Shown: positions 1 to 7,249, counted from the stretch's first letter. The stretch: DNA of 64,000 nucleotides from Halodesulfovibrio sp. (GCF_015482765.1 NZ_JADMLB010000076.1:1-64000), one strand, 5' to 3'. Made by a program: numbers and translations. The notes: generated by a model not told the origin, from the letters alone.

Positions 1-136
1 CAGCATCATATGATCTACGTTTTCGGACACTCACTTTCATCTCCTCTTTCATTCAGGATAATGGCTTAACTATGTGTCCACAAGTTTGTAGCAGGATCAC
101 TTCACAACTTGCCAAGAAACAGAGACTGAAAGAAAG

Positions 137-406
137 TTGATTACGGAACAACACGAGAACAAAGAATTTAATAAAAAAGTCTTACAGTATCTTGATATGA
201 TCGAGAGAGATGAGCGCCTTCAAGCACTTGCCAAAAAAAAGTCATTACATTCACAAAGAGCTTACTCGTCTTCATGTCGACATAAAAAAGCGACCAACAG
301 CTTAAACTTACTACTCATATTCATACCTCTTTTCTTTTCATTTTACGCCGTTACTATCACCTTTCAGTTCGCACTCTTCATTTTCCATACAAGTTGGCCG
401 TACTAA
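137..406 (+). CDS. small protein with C-terminal hydrophobic segment, unknown
   Basis: An 89-residue reading frame opening with TTG. The first half is charged and helical; residues about 58-85 are strongly hydrophobic (LLLIFIPLFFSFYAV), suggesting one or two membrane segments. It converges on the endolysin gene and ends next to it. The upstream purine run (gaaagaaag) is only a weak ribosome binding site. It may be a lysis-associated membrane protein because of its position, but no family is recognised and the start is uncertain. Confidence 0.35.
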   Translation: MITEQHENKEFNKKVLQYLDMIERDERLQALAKKKSLHSQRAYSSSCRHKKATNSLNLLLIFIPLFFSFYAVTITFQFALFIFHTSWPY

Positions 407-942
407 GCCACCTTCTCAACAAACTGCGGCAGTCCCGCTCGATCCACTTTACCACTAAGCACCTTAACGGCCTTATCGTATCGCCCGTGTTGTCCCATAT
501 CAAAATGGAACCATGACATGCCTTCGAAAGCTTCAATGCGCTGGATGAATTCAAATTCTGGCGCATTTTTATTTTTGCGAAGCTCTGCCCAGATCTCAGG
601 CGGGGTTGTGTGCTTGAACTTACAATCCATAGCGCGAAAAAACTTATGCTCGGAAAGCTCAACACCTTCGGGACAATCAAAGGGACGCCAACCGGAGAAC
701 CGGAACATATGCACAGACAAGTCATTCCATGCAGAAGCATCAAAGAAGTGCCAGTTGTTCACAGTACACACTCCGTATCGCTCTCGCAGCCGATCCAGTG
801 TTACAAGCACACGGTAATCAAACAAGCGAAACAGCTTTTCTCGAGACTGCTGATATGCCTTCCGGAACGCATCAGGCAGGAACACAGGTGGCGGTAAAAG
901 CTCCTCAATTGCGAAATGTTTCGGAATGTATGTGTTAGACAT
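403..942 (-). CDS. M15-type peptidoglycan peptidase / phage endolysin-like protein
   Basis: A 179-residue protein starting at the ATG at 942 behind a GAGGAG ribosome binding site. The LSEHKFFRAMD and SWFHFD segments match the zinc-binding H-x6-D and H-x-D pattern of M15 D-Ala-D-Ala carboxypeptidase-like endolysins. The family cleaves peptide crosslinks in peptidoglycan during lysis. It is a diverged relative of the endolysin at 32753-33190 in the second prophage: both share a DRLxERxG stretch, a GWRPFxCPxG stretch and the zinc motifs. The usual SxHxxGRAxD glycine is replaced by FF here, so activity is not certain. Confidence 0.75.
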   Translation of the reverse strand: MSNTYIPKHFAIEELLPPPVFLPDAFRKAYQQSREKLFRLFDYRVLVTLDRLRERYGVCTVNNWHFFDASAWNDLSVHMFRFSGWRPFDCPEGVELSEHKFFRAMDCKFKHTTPPEIWAELRKNKNAPEFEFIQRIEAFEGMSWFHFDMGQHGRYDKAVKVLSGKVDRAGLPQFVEKVA

Positions 943-1133
943 GATTCGTCTCCTCAACTTCTTGTCCAGTTTTGCGTAATCTGGACAAGATTTTCTAGTG
1001 ATAACAAATTAGATCGACTAAACGTAATCTCGAAAAAAGAAACTAAGGGGTCCAGAATAGCTCTTTCTGGAACGAACTTTCTGTCCACGTAATAGTTTTT
1101 GAGCTATCCGGTTACAAAACCTACGGAGATTAC

Positions 1134-1229
1134 ATGAAACAAATTCTACGCGAAGTCTTAATCAACATCTGTATCGAACTTCTCACAGACTTTATTCAAT
1201 TCCTGCTCGATCTATGCTTAAACCTCTAA
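1134..1229 (+). CDS. 31-residue hydrophobic peptide, possible type I toxin-like ORF
   Basis: A short frame (MKQILREVLINI...) preceded by a GGAG site 6 bases before the ATG. After a short charged start it is almost entirely Leu/Ile/Phe with few charges, so it could insert in a membrane. Its last codons overlap the 3' end of the convergent replication gene at 1226. Size, composition and lone position fit small membrane-active toxins of type I systems or a small lysis peptide. No antisense RNA was identified, so this is only a candidate gene. Confidence 0.35.
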   Translation: MKQILREVLINICIELLTDFIQFLLDLCLNL

Positions 1230-1864
1230 GCCCCAACTGCCAGTTGTTTTGCGGTCTCGCCAACAAGCATCGTAATCTGCGTTTTCCGTTGTTCCTGCCC
1301 TGCTGCAAGCGCGGCTTGCGCCCTTCCTGCATCACCGATCAAAGCAAGATTTTCTTGATGCGGCTTGCAATGCCCTTCGTTGGAAATAGCAGCACGTCCA
1401 GCTAATTCGCCAAAGTGTTGCACCCCTCGCCGTGCAAATGCTGCGTAGGTATTACAAAACTCTTTGCGGAACCACTTTTCGTTCGCGTCTAAAAACTCAC
1501 AACAAAACTTTGCCCAGCCGCCAAAAGCATATTCAATCACTGCCGCAGTAGTCGGGTTGTCGAAAGCTACACTGCGATAGCCACCAACACGCCGAACCGC
1601 GTTTACAACCTTGGAGGCTTCAAACTCTGCTACATCTTCAGGGCTGCCCTGAATAAGTTCGATAATCTCCGCTGGCTTTGGAAAGAACTTAGTGGCGGAA
1701 ACAGCTTCTACAAATGCGCGTAACACGTCCTCAATGTCGAACTTTGCCAGCGCAAAAAAGTACATTTTCAGCATTGGTTTTGAAGCAGCACGGTTGTGTA
1801 ATTCGCACATGCCTTTCATTCCCTCTGCAAATCTTTTGCGGTGTTCTTCGTTATTCCAGTCCAT
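1226..1864 (-). CDS. phage replication protein, P-like helicase-loader partner (putative)
   Basis: A 212-residue protein directly downstream of the O-like gene with a 2-base gap; its GGAGGG ribosome binding site lies in the end of that gene, so the two are translationally coupled. The N-terminal half is helical with a segment (FVEAVSATKFFPKPAEI) like that of phage replication proteins that vary loading cargo according to 'how much of the target has been processed' in replicative modules. The C-terminal part is Ala/Gln rich and low in complexity. Role as a P- or DnaC-type partner of the O-like initiator is inferred from position and general resemblance; no ATPase Walker motif is visible. Confidence 0.5.
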   Translation of the reverse strand: MDWNNEEHRKRFAEGMKGMCELHNRAASKPMLKMYFFALAKFDIEDVLRAFVEAVSATKFFPKPAEIIELIQGSPEDVAEFEASKVVNAVRRVGGYRSVAFDNPTTAAVIEYAFGGWAKFCCEFLDANEKWFRKEFCNTYAAFARRGVQHFGELAGRAAISNEGHCKPHQENLALIGDAGRAQAALAAGQEQRKTQITMLVGETAKQLAVGA

Positions 1865-1866
1865 GC

Positions 1867-2868
1867 TTAGCCCTCCACAAAATCGGCAAATACATCATCG
1901 TTATGCGCTGCAACGCTTGAGCCACCAGCAGGTTTAGGTGCTGCTTTCTTCTTTCCCTGTTTCGGCAAAAACGCGCCCTCTTGAATTCTGAGCATGTTAT
2001 TCACGTCTAGCAGCCAGTCGAAATAGGCAGACCAAGAGTTAACCTCGCCCATCAGGTACGGGCAGTTGTGAACGCGAGTGAAATACGTTTCCCATCCGCC
2101 GATATCACGTAATTCTGCATCGAACTTCATACGAGCGCGGATAAGCTTTTTGCGCTTGTCCGAAAGCTTGATGAGTTTCGGCAACTTTCTGCCTTCCGGC
2201 TGCTCATCCACGAGGATAGCGTTGTACATGGCTGCAACGTCAGTGAGGAACTCCTCTTCTTCCTGCGCCTTGGTTTTACCCTTCACGGCTTCAGGCTCTA
2301 AAAGTGGTTCCGGTTCGGCTGGAAGATCTACACCAGAATCGCTTGACGGTTCGGAAGGCGTTTCGCCGTATATGTCTTCTTCTCTATGTTCTATGTTATA
2401 TGCTCTATGATTCGGGGAAGGTTGTACGAGTGTTTCTGCAAAGGCTTTCGTAAAGGCTTCCTGAAAGGCTTTTGAGAGACCGTCTACCAACGCCTTAGCG
2501 CCTATTAGTAGTTCATCTTTAAGAGGACTTTCGGGCAATCCGTCATATCCTTTCTGCCAATTCGTAACTACGTTAGGACTTTCCGGCAGGTTGTAGCGTA
2601 AGAAATTAGGGAACCAAAAGAGGAGCTTCCCATCGTGCTTAACAATCCCTTGATTTAAGACTTCCTCAAAGCCTTTCGTGAAGGCTTCCAGCTCCATACC
2701 AAGCTCACAAGCAAGCCCTGGCACATTAGCCCGTAACGCGCCGAGCTGGGTTAAATCTGGATGCGTAAGCATGAAGAAAACAATTAACTTTGCATCGTTA
2801 GACAAAGCCATGAATTTGGCATCGTTCCAAATACACACGGAAATTTTACGGTAACGTCTCTTAGACAT
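1867..2868 (-). CDS. phage replication initiator, O-like winged-helix protein
   Basis: A 333-residue protein. Residues 1-100 (IWNDAKFMALSNDAKLIVFF onward) match the N-terminal winged-helix domain of phage replication proteins that bind origin DNA, including a typical NFLRYN segment. The middle is a KAF-rich helical stretch encoded by short DNA repeats, followed by an acidic linker and a conserved C-terminal domain (RARMKFDAELRDIGGWETYF) typical of such proteins. It probably recognises the phage origin and recruits replication factors with the next gene. Transcribed leftward from the operator-controlled promoter near 4.4 kb or a later one. Confidence 0.75.
   Translation of the reverse strand: MSKRRYRKISVCIWNDAKFMALSNDAKLIVFFMLTHPDLTQLGALRANVPGLACELGMELEAFTKGFEEVLNQGIVKHDGKLLFWFPNFLRYNLPESPNVVTNWQKGYDGLPESPLKDELLIGAKALVDGLSKAFQEAFTKAFAETLVQPSPNHRAYNIEHREEDIYGETPSEPSSDSGVDLPAEPEPLLEPEAVKGKTKAQEEEEFLTDVAAMYNAILVDEQPEGRKLPKLIKLSDKRKKLIRARMKFDAELRDIGGWETYFTRVHNCPYLMGEVNSWSAYFDWLLDVNNMLRIQEGAFLPKQGKKKAAPKPAGGSSVAAHNDDVFADFVEG
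2440..2471. repeat. three AAAGGCTT repeats at 12-bp spacing inside the O-like gene
   Basis: AAAGGCTT occurs at 2440, 2452 and 2464 (plus strand), exactly 12 bp apart; a related AAGGCTT is at 2681. In lambda the origin iterons lie inside gene O, so these could be initiator sites. They also encode the repeated KAF/EAF residues, so protein-level repetition is an alternative explanation. Confidence 0.4.
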
Positions 2869-2969
2869 AATTCGTTGCTCTCTGTTTGTTGCGATACGAG
2901 CGAAAAACTTGCCAACACCAAAGGATTACGGCATAATATTTTTTGCTCTTTCGCTTGTTTGTTGCGAGT

Positions 2970-3006
2970 GAAAACGAACGCTCAGTGTTCCCGCACTGGG
3001 CGTTTT
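2970..3006 (-). terminator. hairpin terminator after the 3008-3226 gene
   Basis: An inverted repeat (AACGCTCAGTG / CACTGGGCGTT) with a six-base loop lies just past the stop of the minus-strand gene at 3008 and is followed on that strand by a short T-rich stretch. It could attenuate transcription entering the replication genes. Confidence 0.5.
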
Positions 3007-3007
3007 C

Positions 3008-3226
3008 TTATGCCACTTCCCCAACATACGGACACGGAAGCCAAGAACACGGCTTCACATCCAGCGGGCAAGCTGCACAAAGCTGCTCTGCCGTTGGTTC
3101 TATGTATCGAATGGAACGCCCTTCCTGCTTCGCTTTACGCACAGCCAAACGCACACCCGAGTCAACAGACCACTCCGGCAAACAGAACACATGCAGTTCA
3201 TTTCCCTGCATGGTTACGTAACTCAC
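3008..3226 (-). CDS. small Cys-containing phage protein, unknown
   Basis: A 72-residue protein whose ATG overlaps the stop of the gene upstream (ATGA at 3223-3226), indicating translational coupling. Four Cys in the second half (LCAACPLDVKPCSWLPCP) could hold a metal or cluster. No family is recognised. The tight coupling to the 151-residue regulator upstream suggests a shared role early in the lytic cycle. Confidence 0.6.
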   Translation of the reverse strand: MSYVTMQGNELHVFCLPEWSVDSGVRLAVRKAKQEGRSIRYIEPTAEQLCAACPLDVKPCSWLPCPYVGEVA

Positions 3227-3678
3227 CCTTCCCGCTCCATTCTTACAGCGGTAACTGTTTCTTCAACTTCCACCTTCACACGTTCTGCAAGTCGTTCAAT
3301 CTCTCGCAGATCCACGCCACTGCGGATAGCTTCATGCAGCTCCATAAGCACGGGGTAATCGTCCAAACATTCACCCTCAATGCTGTCTTTATCCGGCATT
3401 GCACAACTGTTAGGCGTTACGTGCATGTCCGCACCTTCTGCCATGTAGTTAAGAATGCCTTCTGCAAGCTCATGCTCACCGGACTGTTTCAACTCGTACA
3501 CAAGCGCACGAATCCGCTGAATAGGTGAGCGAATAAAGTCCTCTGTAAAATCAGGATTACGCACTTGCCGATAAATCTGCATATGCCCAACCCCTAAAAT
3601 ACGTCCCAAAGCAGAAACCCCGAGCACGTCTTTAGCTGCGCTCATTAATTCCCAAGGCTCTAACATCGCATTACTCAT
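3223..3678 (-). CDS. phage regulatory protein with N-terminal HTH, CII-like (putative)
   Basis: A 151-residue protein. Residues about 8-36 (AKDVLGVSALGRILGVGHM) form a helix-turn-helix-like stretch, followed by acidic helices. Position between the Cro-like gene and the replication genes is where lambdoid phages keep CII. It is a sequence-position inference; the family was not firmly recognised. It is preceded by a GGGAAAAG site and followed by an overlapping small gene. Confidence 0.5.
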   Translation of the reverse strand: MSNAMLEPWELMSAAKDVLGVSALGRILGVGHMQIYRQVRNPDFTEDFIRSPIQRIRALVYELKQSGEHELAEGILNYMAEGADMHVTPNSCAMPDKDSIEGECLDDYPVLMELHEAIRSGVDLREIERLAERVKVEVEETVTAVRMEREG

Positions 3679-3756
3679 ATACTTTTCCCGTTGCCTTAAA
3701 GCTTACTCCTCGTTATGCGTAGCTGACCATAACCATTCAACAAAGGAGCAAAAAAC

Positions 3757-3966
3757 ATGGATTTTGATTCACCATTCGACTCATTTCGTACTGGCAGCAG
3801 CAAAGCACTTGAAGCTGCATACAACATCACGCTAGCCCACGCCCAGAAAACTGATAAAGCAGACTCACCAGAATACTTTTCACAGATGTTTACGAGCCTT
3901 TATGAAACAATTTCTGAGGTAGAAGCTAAAGAAACAGCCTCTACTTCAGCAGATACTCAAGAATAG
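3757..3966 (+). CDS. small acidic phage protein, unknown
   Basis: A 69-residue protein with a strong AAAGGAG site nine bases before its ATG. It is rich in Ser, Thr, Ala and Glu and has no recognisable domain. It runs against the flanking genes, and its last 26 bases overlap the minus-strand frame at 3941-4069. It may be a lysogenic-state protein, since it faces the same way as the repressor. Confidence 0.55.
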   Translation: MDFDSPFDSFRTGSSKALEAAYNITLAHAQKTDKADSPEYFSQMFTSLYETISEVEAKETASTSADTQE

Positions 3967-4069
3967 TTTTTTTAATTTCGTCCTTAGAGAACCCAATTTC
4001 TTTAAGGACGACTACAATCTCAAACAATTCTCTTCCCTTCTCACTTGTCATTTGTGAATTAAATGGCAT
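3941..4069 (-). CDS. 42-residue phage protein downstream of cro-like gene
   Basis: A short frame with a near-perfect ribosome binding site (AAGGAGGTGAAG immediately before ATG at 4067-4069). The peptide is an amphipathic helix of charged and aliphatic residues (RELFEIVVVLKEIGFSKDEI). It follows the Cro-like gene on the same strand by 65 bases, so it is probably co-transcribed from the leftward operator-controlled promoter. No family is recognised. The quality of the ribosome binding site is the main evidence. Confidence 0.55.
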   Translation of the reverse strand: MPFNSQMTSEKGRELFEIVVVLKEIGFSKDEIKKTILEYLLK

Positions 4070-4134
4070 CTTCACCTCCTTCTAATCAGTGAATACTTAT
4101 ACACACTTTAACAGTGCAGCTTTTGTGCTAAATG

Positions 4135-4362
4135 CTACAATGCGTTATCTACAGCAACTCTGCTCTGCTCGTACAAATCAGGGCGTAAATTCTGCAAAGG
4201 GATGCCAAGCTTTACATGGTAACGTAAGGCTGATTCCCCGCTTAAAGCGCAATCCCCTTTGCAGTGCCGTAAAACGATGCTGCGACTCAGATCGCAACGC
4301 CGACCAATCTCTGCATAGGAAAGCTCATTATCCCGTCGATATTGATTTAATATGTTTTCCAT
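4135..4362 (-). CDS. Cro-like helix-turn-helix protein
   Basis: A 75-residue protein starting at the ATG at 4362 (MENILNQYRRDNELSYAEIG). The HTH is residues about 14-36 (LSYAEIGRRCDLSRSIVLRH). A longer start at 4389 is ruled out because the promoter -10 (TAACAT, 4370-4375) lies between the two. The ATG is only seven bases past that -10, so the message is probably leaderless. Opposite orientation to the repressor, with the operator GTTACGCATGCGTAAC between them, marks it as the lytic regulator of the left element. Confidence 0.75.
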   Translation of the reverse strand: MENILNQYRRDNELSYAEIGRRCDLSRSIVLRHCKGDCALSGESALRYHVKLGIPLQNLRPDLYEQSRVAVDNAL

Positions 4363-4369
4363 GCTGCTA

Positions 4370-4399
4370 ATGTTACGCATGCGTAACAAAGGAAGTCAA
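4370..4399 (-). promoter_or_regulatory. leftward promoter overlapping a 16-bp operator
   Basis: On the minus strand TTGACT (4394-4399), an 18-base spacer and TAACAT (4370-4375) form a good sigma-70 promoter. The palindrome GTTACGCATGCGTAAC (4372-4387) overlaps spacer and -10. A plus-strand promoter for the repressor (TTGATT 4342-4347, 18 bases, GCTAAT 4366-4371) would start inside the same operator. Bound repressor would therefore block Cro-like expression and adjust its own. Confidence 0.75.
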
Positions 4400-4404
4400 G
4401 CGCA

Positions 4405-4935
4405 ATGTTACGACAAGTTAACAAAAAAAACGATAACTCCCACCGTATGGGAAAATACGATCAAGAAGCAGCCTACGCATGGGCACTAATCATGAATAGA
4501 ATTCAGGCATTGCGCTCTGAGGGAAAGACACTCGAAGAGATCGGCAAAATGTTGCATGTCACCCGAGCCACAGTAAGCAGATGGATTAGTGAAGATATTG
4601 GCGGAGAACGCACAACATTCGGCGACATGCTGCGTCATGCTAAGGCGTTAGACATCGATTTTAATAAATTGGCCGGCCTTCAGGAGAAAAGTTGGAACAA
4701 TGCAGACGACTATGACAAGGCACTTGGAAACGTGCTTAATGAGTTCGCTAAAGAAGACGAGCTAACTATCAGCGATCTAGCTAACAAAACTCAAATCCCT
4801 TCTAACGAAATACACGCCATATTCAATGGTGAAAAAGCAATTACTGCACGCCAACTTTACAAGATTTGCAAGGTGCTTGAAGTTAAAGCCAATATAGTTC
4901 TTAACCGTGCAATGAACATGCTGGAAAAAGAATAG
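4405..4935 (+). CDS. prophage repressor with two helix-turn-helix domains
   Basis: A 176-residue protein with an AGGAAG site ten bases before ATG. Residues about 33-60 (SEGKTLEEIGKMLHVTRATV) form one HTH and residues about 120-160 (ELTISDLANKTQIPSNEIHA) a second, Cro/CI-like one. There is no LexA-type Ser-Lys autopeptidase region, so RecA-stimulated self-cleavage is not expected; induction must use another route such as an antirepressor. Divergent from the Cro-like gene across a shared operator and followed by a lysogeny-type cargo pair, it is the probable CI of the left element. A second ATG at 4447 is a possible alternative start. Confidence 0.7.
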   Translation: MLRQVNKKNDNSHRMGKYDQEAAYAWALIMNRIQALRSEGKTLEEIGKMLHVTRATVSRWISEDIGGERTTFGDMLRHAKALDIDFNKLAGLQEKSWNNADDYDKALGNVLNEFAKEDELTISDLANKTQIPSNEIHAIFNGEKAITARQLYKICKVLEVKANIVLNRAMNMLEKE

Positions 4936-5035
4936 CGCGAAAATAAAGCAGTAGCAGAGCTTTACCGCTGGGGGGCGGAAAGCTTCAATAAATCAACAAT
5001 TGGTATGTAAGATGAGTGCACTTTTTTTAAACATA

Positions 5036-5065
5036 TTTTGCTGTGAGTACTCGCTGGCAGCAAAA
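5036..5065 (+). promoter_or_regulatory. hairpin just upstream of the cargo pair
   Basis: TTTTGCTG (5036-5043) and CAGCAAAA (5058-5065) form a perfect eight-base stem with a 14-base loop, immediately before the ribosome binding site of the 335-residue gene. It could separate repressor and cargo transcripts or control cargo translation. Confidence 0.4.
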
Positions 5066-5077
5066 TAAGGGGACTTC

Positions 5078-6085
5078 ATGCTCAAAAAAAAGCAACGAAC
5101 AATCGTTTCTCACATTGCAACTTACCAATTCTCTGGCAAATCACTCTGGTCAATCCCTAAAGACATCACCGTGCTAGGCATTGTAGAACGTCTAAAAAAA
5201 CAATTAGAACAGATTAAAGCCATTCGCTATACGGCAAAGTCTGGCACAGTAGCTTTCTTCCTTGAACAACTCGTAATCACAGATGATAACAATTTTGCAG
5301 TATTACTTTTTAGCATGTGCGATCAGAACGGTGTAGATCAAGCCACAGGCAACTTAACTGAAAAAAAAATTACAGTTCATAGAAAAAATACTGAAGAAGG
5401 CAATGCATACAGCTGCCACCTAGTACTGACCCTAAAACCAGACCCCAAGGGAATGTACTACGCATTTAGAGAATACGTCCCCGGACTTACAGATAAGTTC
5501 TTGGCAGCCATAATTAACAAGGAGAGCTCAAAATTATTAGGAAAACAATATTGCGATGATAATGGGAGAAAAAGTTTTTCATATCCGTCTATCTCTTTTA
5601 GAGCACTCCCCTCTGATCGCTTGCTGACGGACATCCAAAATGGCCGGCTTTCCTTCATTGAACTAGTAAAATCAAAACCGCATAAACAACTGGACAGAAT
5701 CACTGAACAAACAACAGAAATCAAAACATTAAAAGTCGAACTTGCCCCACAAGAAGACCTTAAGACACTTGAGCAAGGCTTAAAAAGAATTCTTCAAAAA
5801 ACTTCACCTGACGAAGCAAAATTTCGCTTTAAAGACTCAGAAAAAACCTATTCTGTGAGCGTTCGTGGTGATGAAGATATTAGCGACTTTTATTTTGCCA
5901 AAAAGAAGGAAGTGAAGGTCAGCAAAGATATAGATCAAGCATCAGATTTTTTTCATGGAGAACTGATGCACAAAATGCTTCATCTAGCAAAAGTTGAAAC
6001 AGGAATTGGGAGAGCAGCAAATGAAGCAAAAGAAAGAAGCAGTTCTTTTTCGTCCACTACTGTATCGCAACATAATACTGCCTAA
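5078..6085 (+). CDS. soluble partner of a repressor-linked two-gene module, unknown (RexA-like position)
   Basis: A 335-residue protein without signal peptide or membrane segment and without a nuclease, ATPase or NAD-binding motif that I recognise. It reads as an alpha/beta protein with a charged region around residues 195-260 (long helices, many Lys/Glu) and a Ser/Thr-rich tail. It lies directly behind the repressor in the same direction, so it should be expressed in the lysogen. The following four-helix membrane protein overlaps it by 65 bases, so the two are coupled. The layout equals lambda cI-rexA-rexB, where RexA activates the RexB channel when another phage infects. KwaB of the Kiwa system (soluble, with four-helix KwaA) is an alternative to test. 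Base composition is more AT-rich than the flanking genes. Confidence 0.6.
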   Translation: MLKKKQRTIVSHIATYQFSGKSLWSIPKDITVLGIVERLKKQLEQIKAIRYTAKSGTVAFFLEQLVITDDNNFAVLLFSMCDQNGVDQATGNLTEKKITVHRKNTEEGNAYSCHLVLTLKPDPKGMYYAFREYVPGLTDKFLAAIINKESSKLLGKQYCDDNGRKSFSYPSISFRALPSDRLLTDIQNGRLSFIELVKSKPHKQLDRITEQTTEIKTLKVELAPQEDLKTLEQGLKRILQKTSPDEAKFRFKDSEKTYSVSVRGDEDISDFYFAKKKEVKVSKDIDQASDFFHGELMHKMLHLAKVETGIGRAANEAKERSSSFSSTTVSQHNTA

Positions 6086-6632
6086 CAAAGAACTATATGA
6101 CACCTACATTCCACTCATAGCTGGTGGAGCTGCAGCGGTTTTATATTATTTTTCCAATGGCATTGCGCCACTTTGGGAACAACATGGTATCATTGCAAAC
6201 ATTCAACTAATTTTAACAATCTTGCCAGGATTTTTCATCACAGCTCTTGCTGCAATTGCAACATTCGACAAACCGACTCTTGATGGAACAATGCATGGTG
6301 ATCCCCCAAAAGTTATTTGCTCTGATTTAGACAATGAAATCCGCGAAAGAATCCTAACGCGTAGACGCTTTTTATGTTTACTTTTTGGATATCTTTCATT
6401 GGTAACTTTTCTATTATACATTTTTGGGGCAGCTCTAGACACTATAAATGAAACACTTTCTCAACTCTTAAAATCAAAGATTCACTATCAAAATCTTCTT
6501 TTGTACTTTAGAGTAACAGCCCTCTTTCTTTACATTACTTGCTTTGCTAACATAGTTACTACCACTCTTCTTGGTCTATTCTATCTATCTGATAGACTTC
6601 ATTGGTTTGAGCCTAAACCATACTCTGACTAA
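6021..6632 (+). CDS. four-helix membrane protein of the module (RexB-like position)
   Basis: A 203-residue protein starting at the ATG at 6021 behind GGGAGAG; a longer TTG start at 5994 has no such site. Four hydrophobic stretches are visible at about residues 29-48, 57-82, 117-139 and 158-189, separated by a basic cytoplasmic-type loop (ERILTRRRF). It overlaps the soluble partner by 65 bases. Four helices plus a soluble lysogeny-expressed partner fit a superinfection-exclusion effector that opens or blocks the membrane. This role is inferred from architecture; no sequence family is recognised. Confidence 0.6.
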   Translation: MKQKKEAVLFRPLLYRNIILPNKELYDTYIPLIAGGAAAVLYYFSNGIAPLWEQHGIIANIQLILTILPGFFITALAAIATFDKPTLDGTMHGDPPKVICSDLDNEIRERILTRRRFLCLLFGYLSLVTFLLYIFGAALDTINETLSQLLKSKIHYQNLLLYFRVTALFLYITCFANIVTTTLLGLFYLSDRLHWFEPKPYSD

Positions 6633-6679
6633 CGCTCCAATCCTTCATCATCGCTTTTATATTTTTTTCTAATCCAAAT

Positions 6680-6695
6680 GTTACGCACACGTAAC
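6680..6695. promoter_or_regulatory. operator OR-like site 1
   Basis: GTTACGCACACGTAAC has the same half-sites (GTTACG and CGTAAC, 4-base centre) as the operator at 4372-4387. It sits just upstream of the -35 of the rightward promoter. Confidence 0.75.
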
Positions 6696-6702
6696 ATTTT
6701 TC

Positions 6703-6732
6703 TTGACCTTCTTTGTTTCGCATGCGTAACAT
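6703..6732 (+). promoter_or_regulatory. rightward early promoter with operator in spacer and -10
   Basis: TTGACC (6703-6708), an 18-base spacer and TAACAT (6727-6732). The spacer and -10 contain GTTTCGCATGCGTAAC (6715-6730), one mismatch from the 4372 operator. The 30-bp block is nearly the same as the leftward promoter at 4370-4399, so both early promoters arose from one unit. It drives the small-gene operon from 6885 onward after a leader of about 140 bases. Confidence 0.75.
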
Positions 6733-6884
6733 ATCTTCCACGCCGCAAGAAAAAGACCAAACGCAACGCGAGCATAGCACCGTTGTTAGTCCGTCAATCT
6801 TGGGTACGCATCTGCGGCATACGCATAGTCGGTGCAATGGATGCGATTCAGCAAAAACAACACTGAGGAAAAGGGAGAAGCAGC

Positions 6885-7007
6885 ATGTATGTATCCACGC
6901 CAAAGGAATGGCCTACAACAGCCTTTATCAATCGTCTGCTTGTGGCTGGCATTCTGGCTCTTAGCTTTGCTGCCTATCTCAGCTTAGGCGAAATTTTAAC
7001 TAGGTAA
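6885..7007 (+). CDS. 40-residue single-pass membrane peptide
   Basis: First gene of the rightward early operon, with a purine-rich AAGGGAGAAG site before ATG. After a short polar start, residues about 16-36 (NRLLVAGILALSFAAYLSLG) form one transmembrane helix. It is followed after eight bases by the next gene. Small membrane peptides at the start of a phage early operon often serve exclusion or cell-takeover roles, but nothing specific can be said here. Confidence 0.55.
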   Translation: MYVSTPKEWPTTAFINRLLVAGILALSFAAYLSLGEILTR

Positions 7008-7015
7008 GGAAATCC

Positions 7016-7249
7016 ATGCAGATACGACAACACCCGCTGCCCACGGAGCTAATCCCAAAGCACACATGGATTGTTCTCAGCCAACCGACAAAGCAGATTA
7101 GAGCCATAACCGTTGAAGACAGTGAAATCGTTGACGGTAAGCACGTGATCAAAGCTTCCGGTTACGGGTTCACGGCAAAGGTATTTCCTGTTTCTAAAAT
7201 CATAAAAACTGCGGAACTAAACGCCACAAGAGGCAACGATGCCAATTGA
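7016..7249 (+). CDS. small phage early protein, unknown
   Basis: A 77-residue protein with a GGTAAGGA site. It appears as a small beta-rich domain (HTWIVLSQPTKQIRAITV, then KHVIKASGYGFTAKVFPVSK). Its last 11 bases overlap the start of the next gene. No family is recognised. Confidence 0.6.
   Translation: MQIRQHPLPTELIPKHTWIVLSQPTKQIRAITVEDSEIVDGKHVIKASGYGFTAKVFPVSKIIKTAELNATRGNDAN

Noticed and set aside
4363-4389. Longer start for the Cro-like protein at 4389
   Set aside because: The promoter -10 and operator lie between this codon and the accepted ATG.
6678-6964. Small plus-strand frames over 6678-6964
   Set aside because: They overlap the operators and promoter and lack ribosome binding sites; only the 40-residue frame at 6885 is supported.
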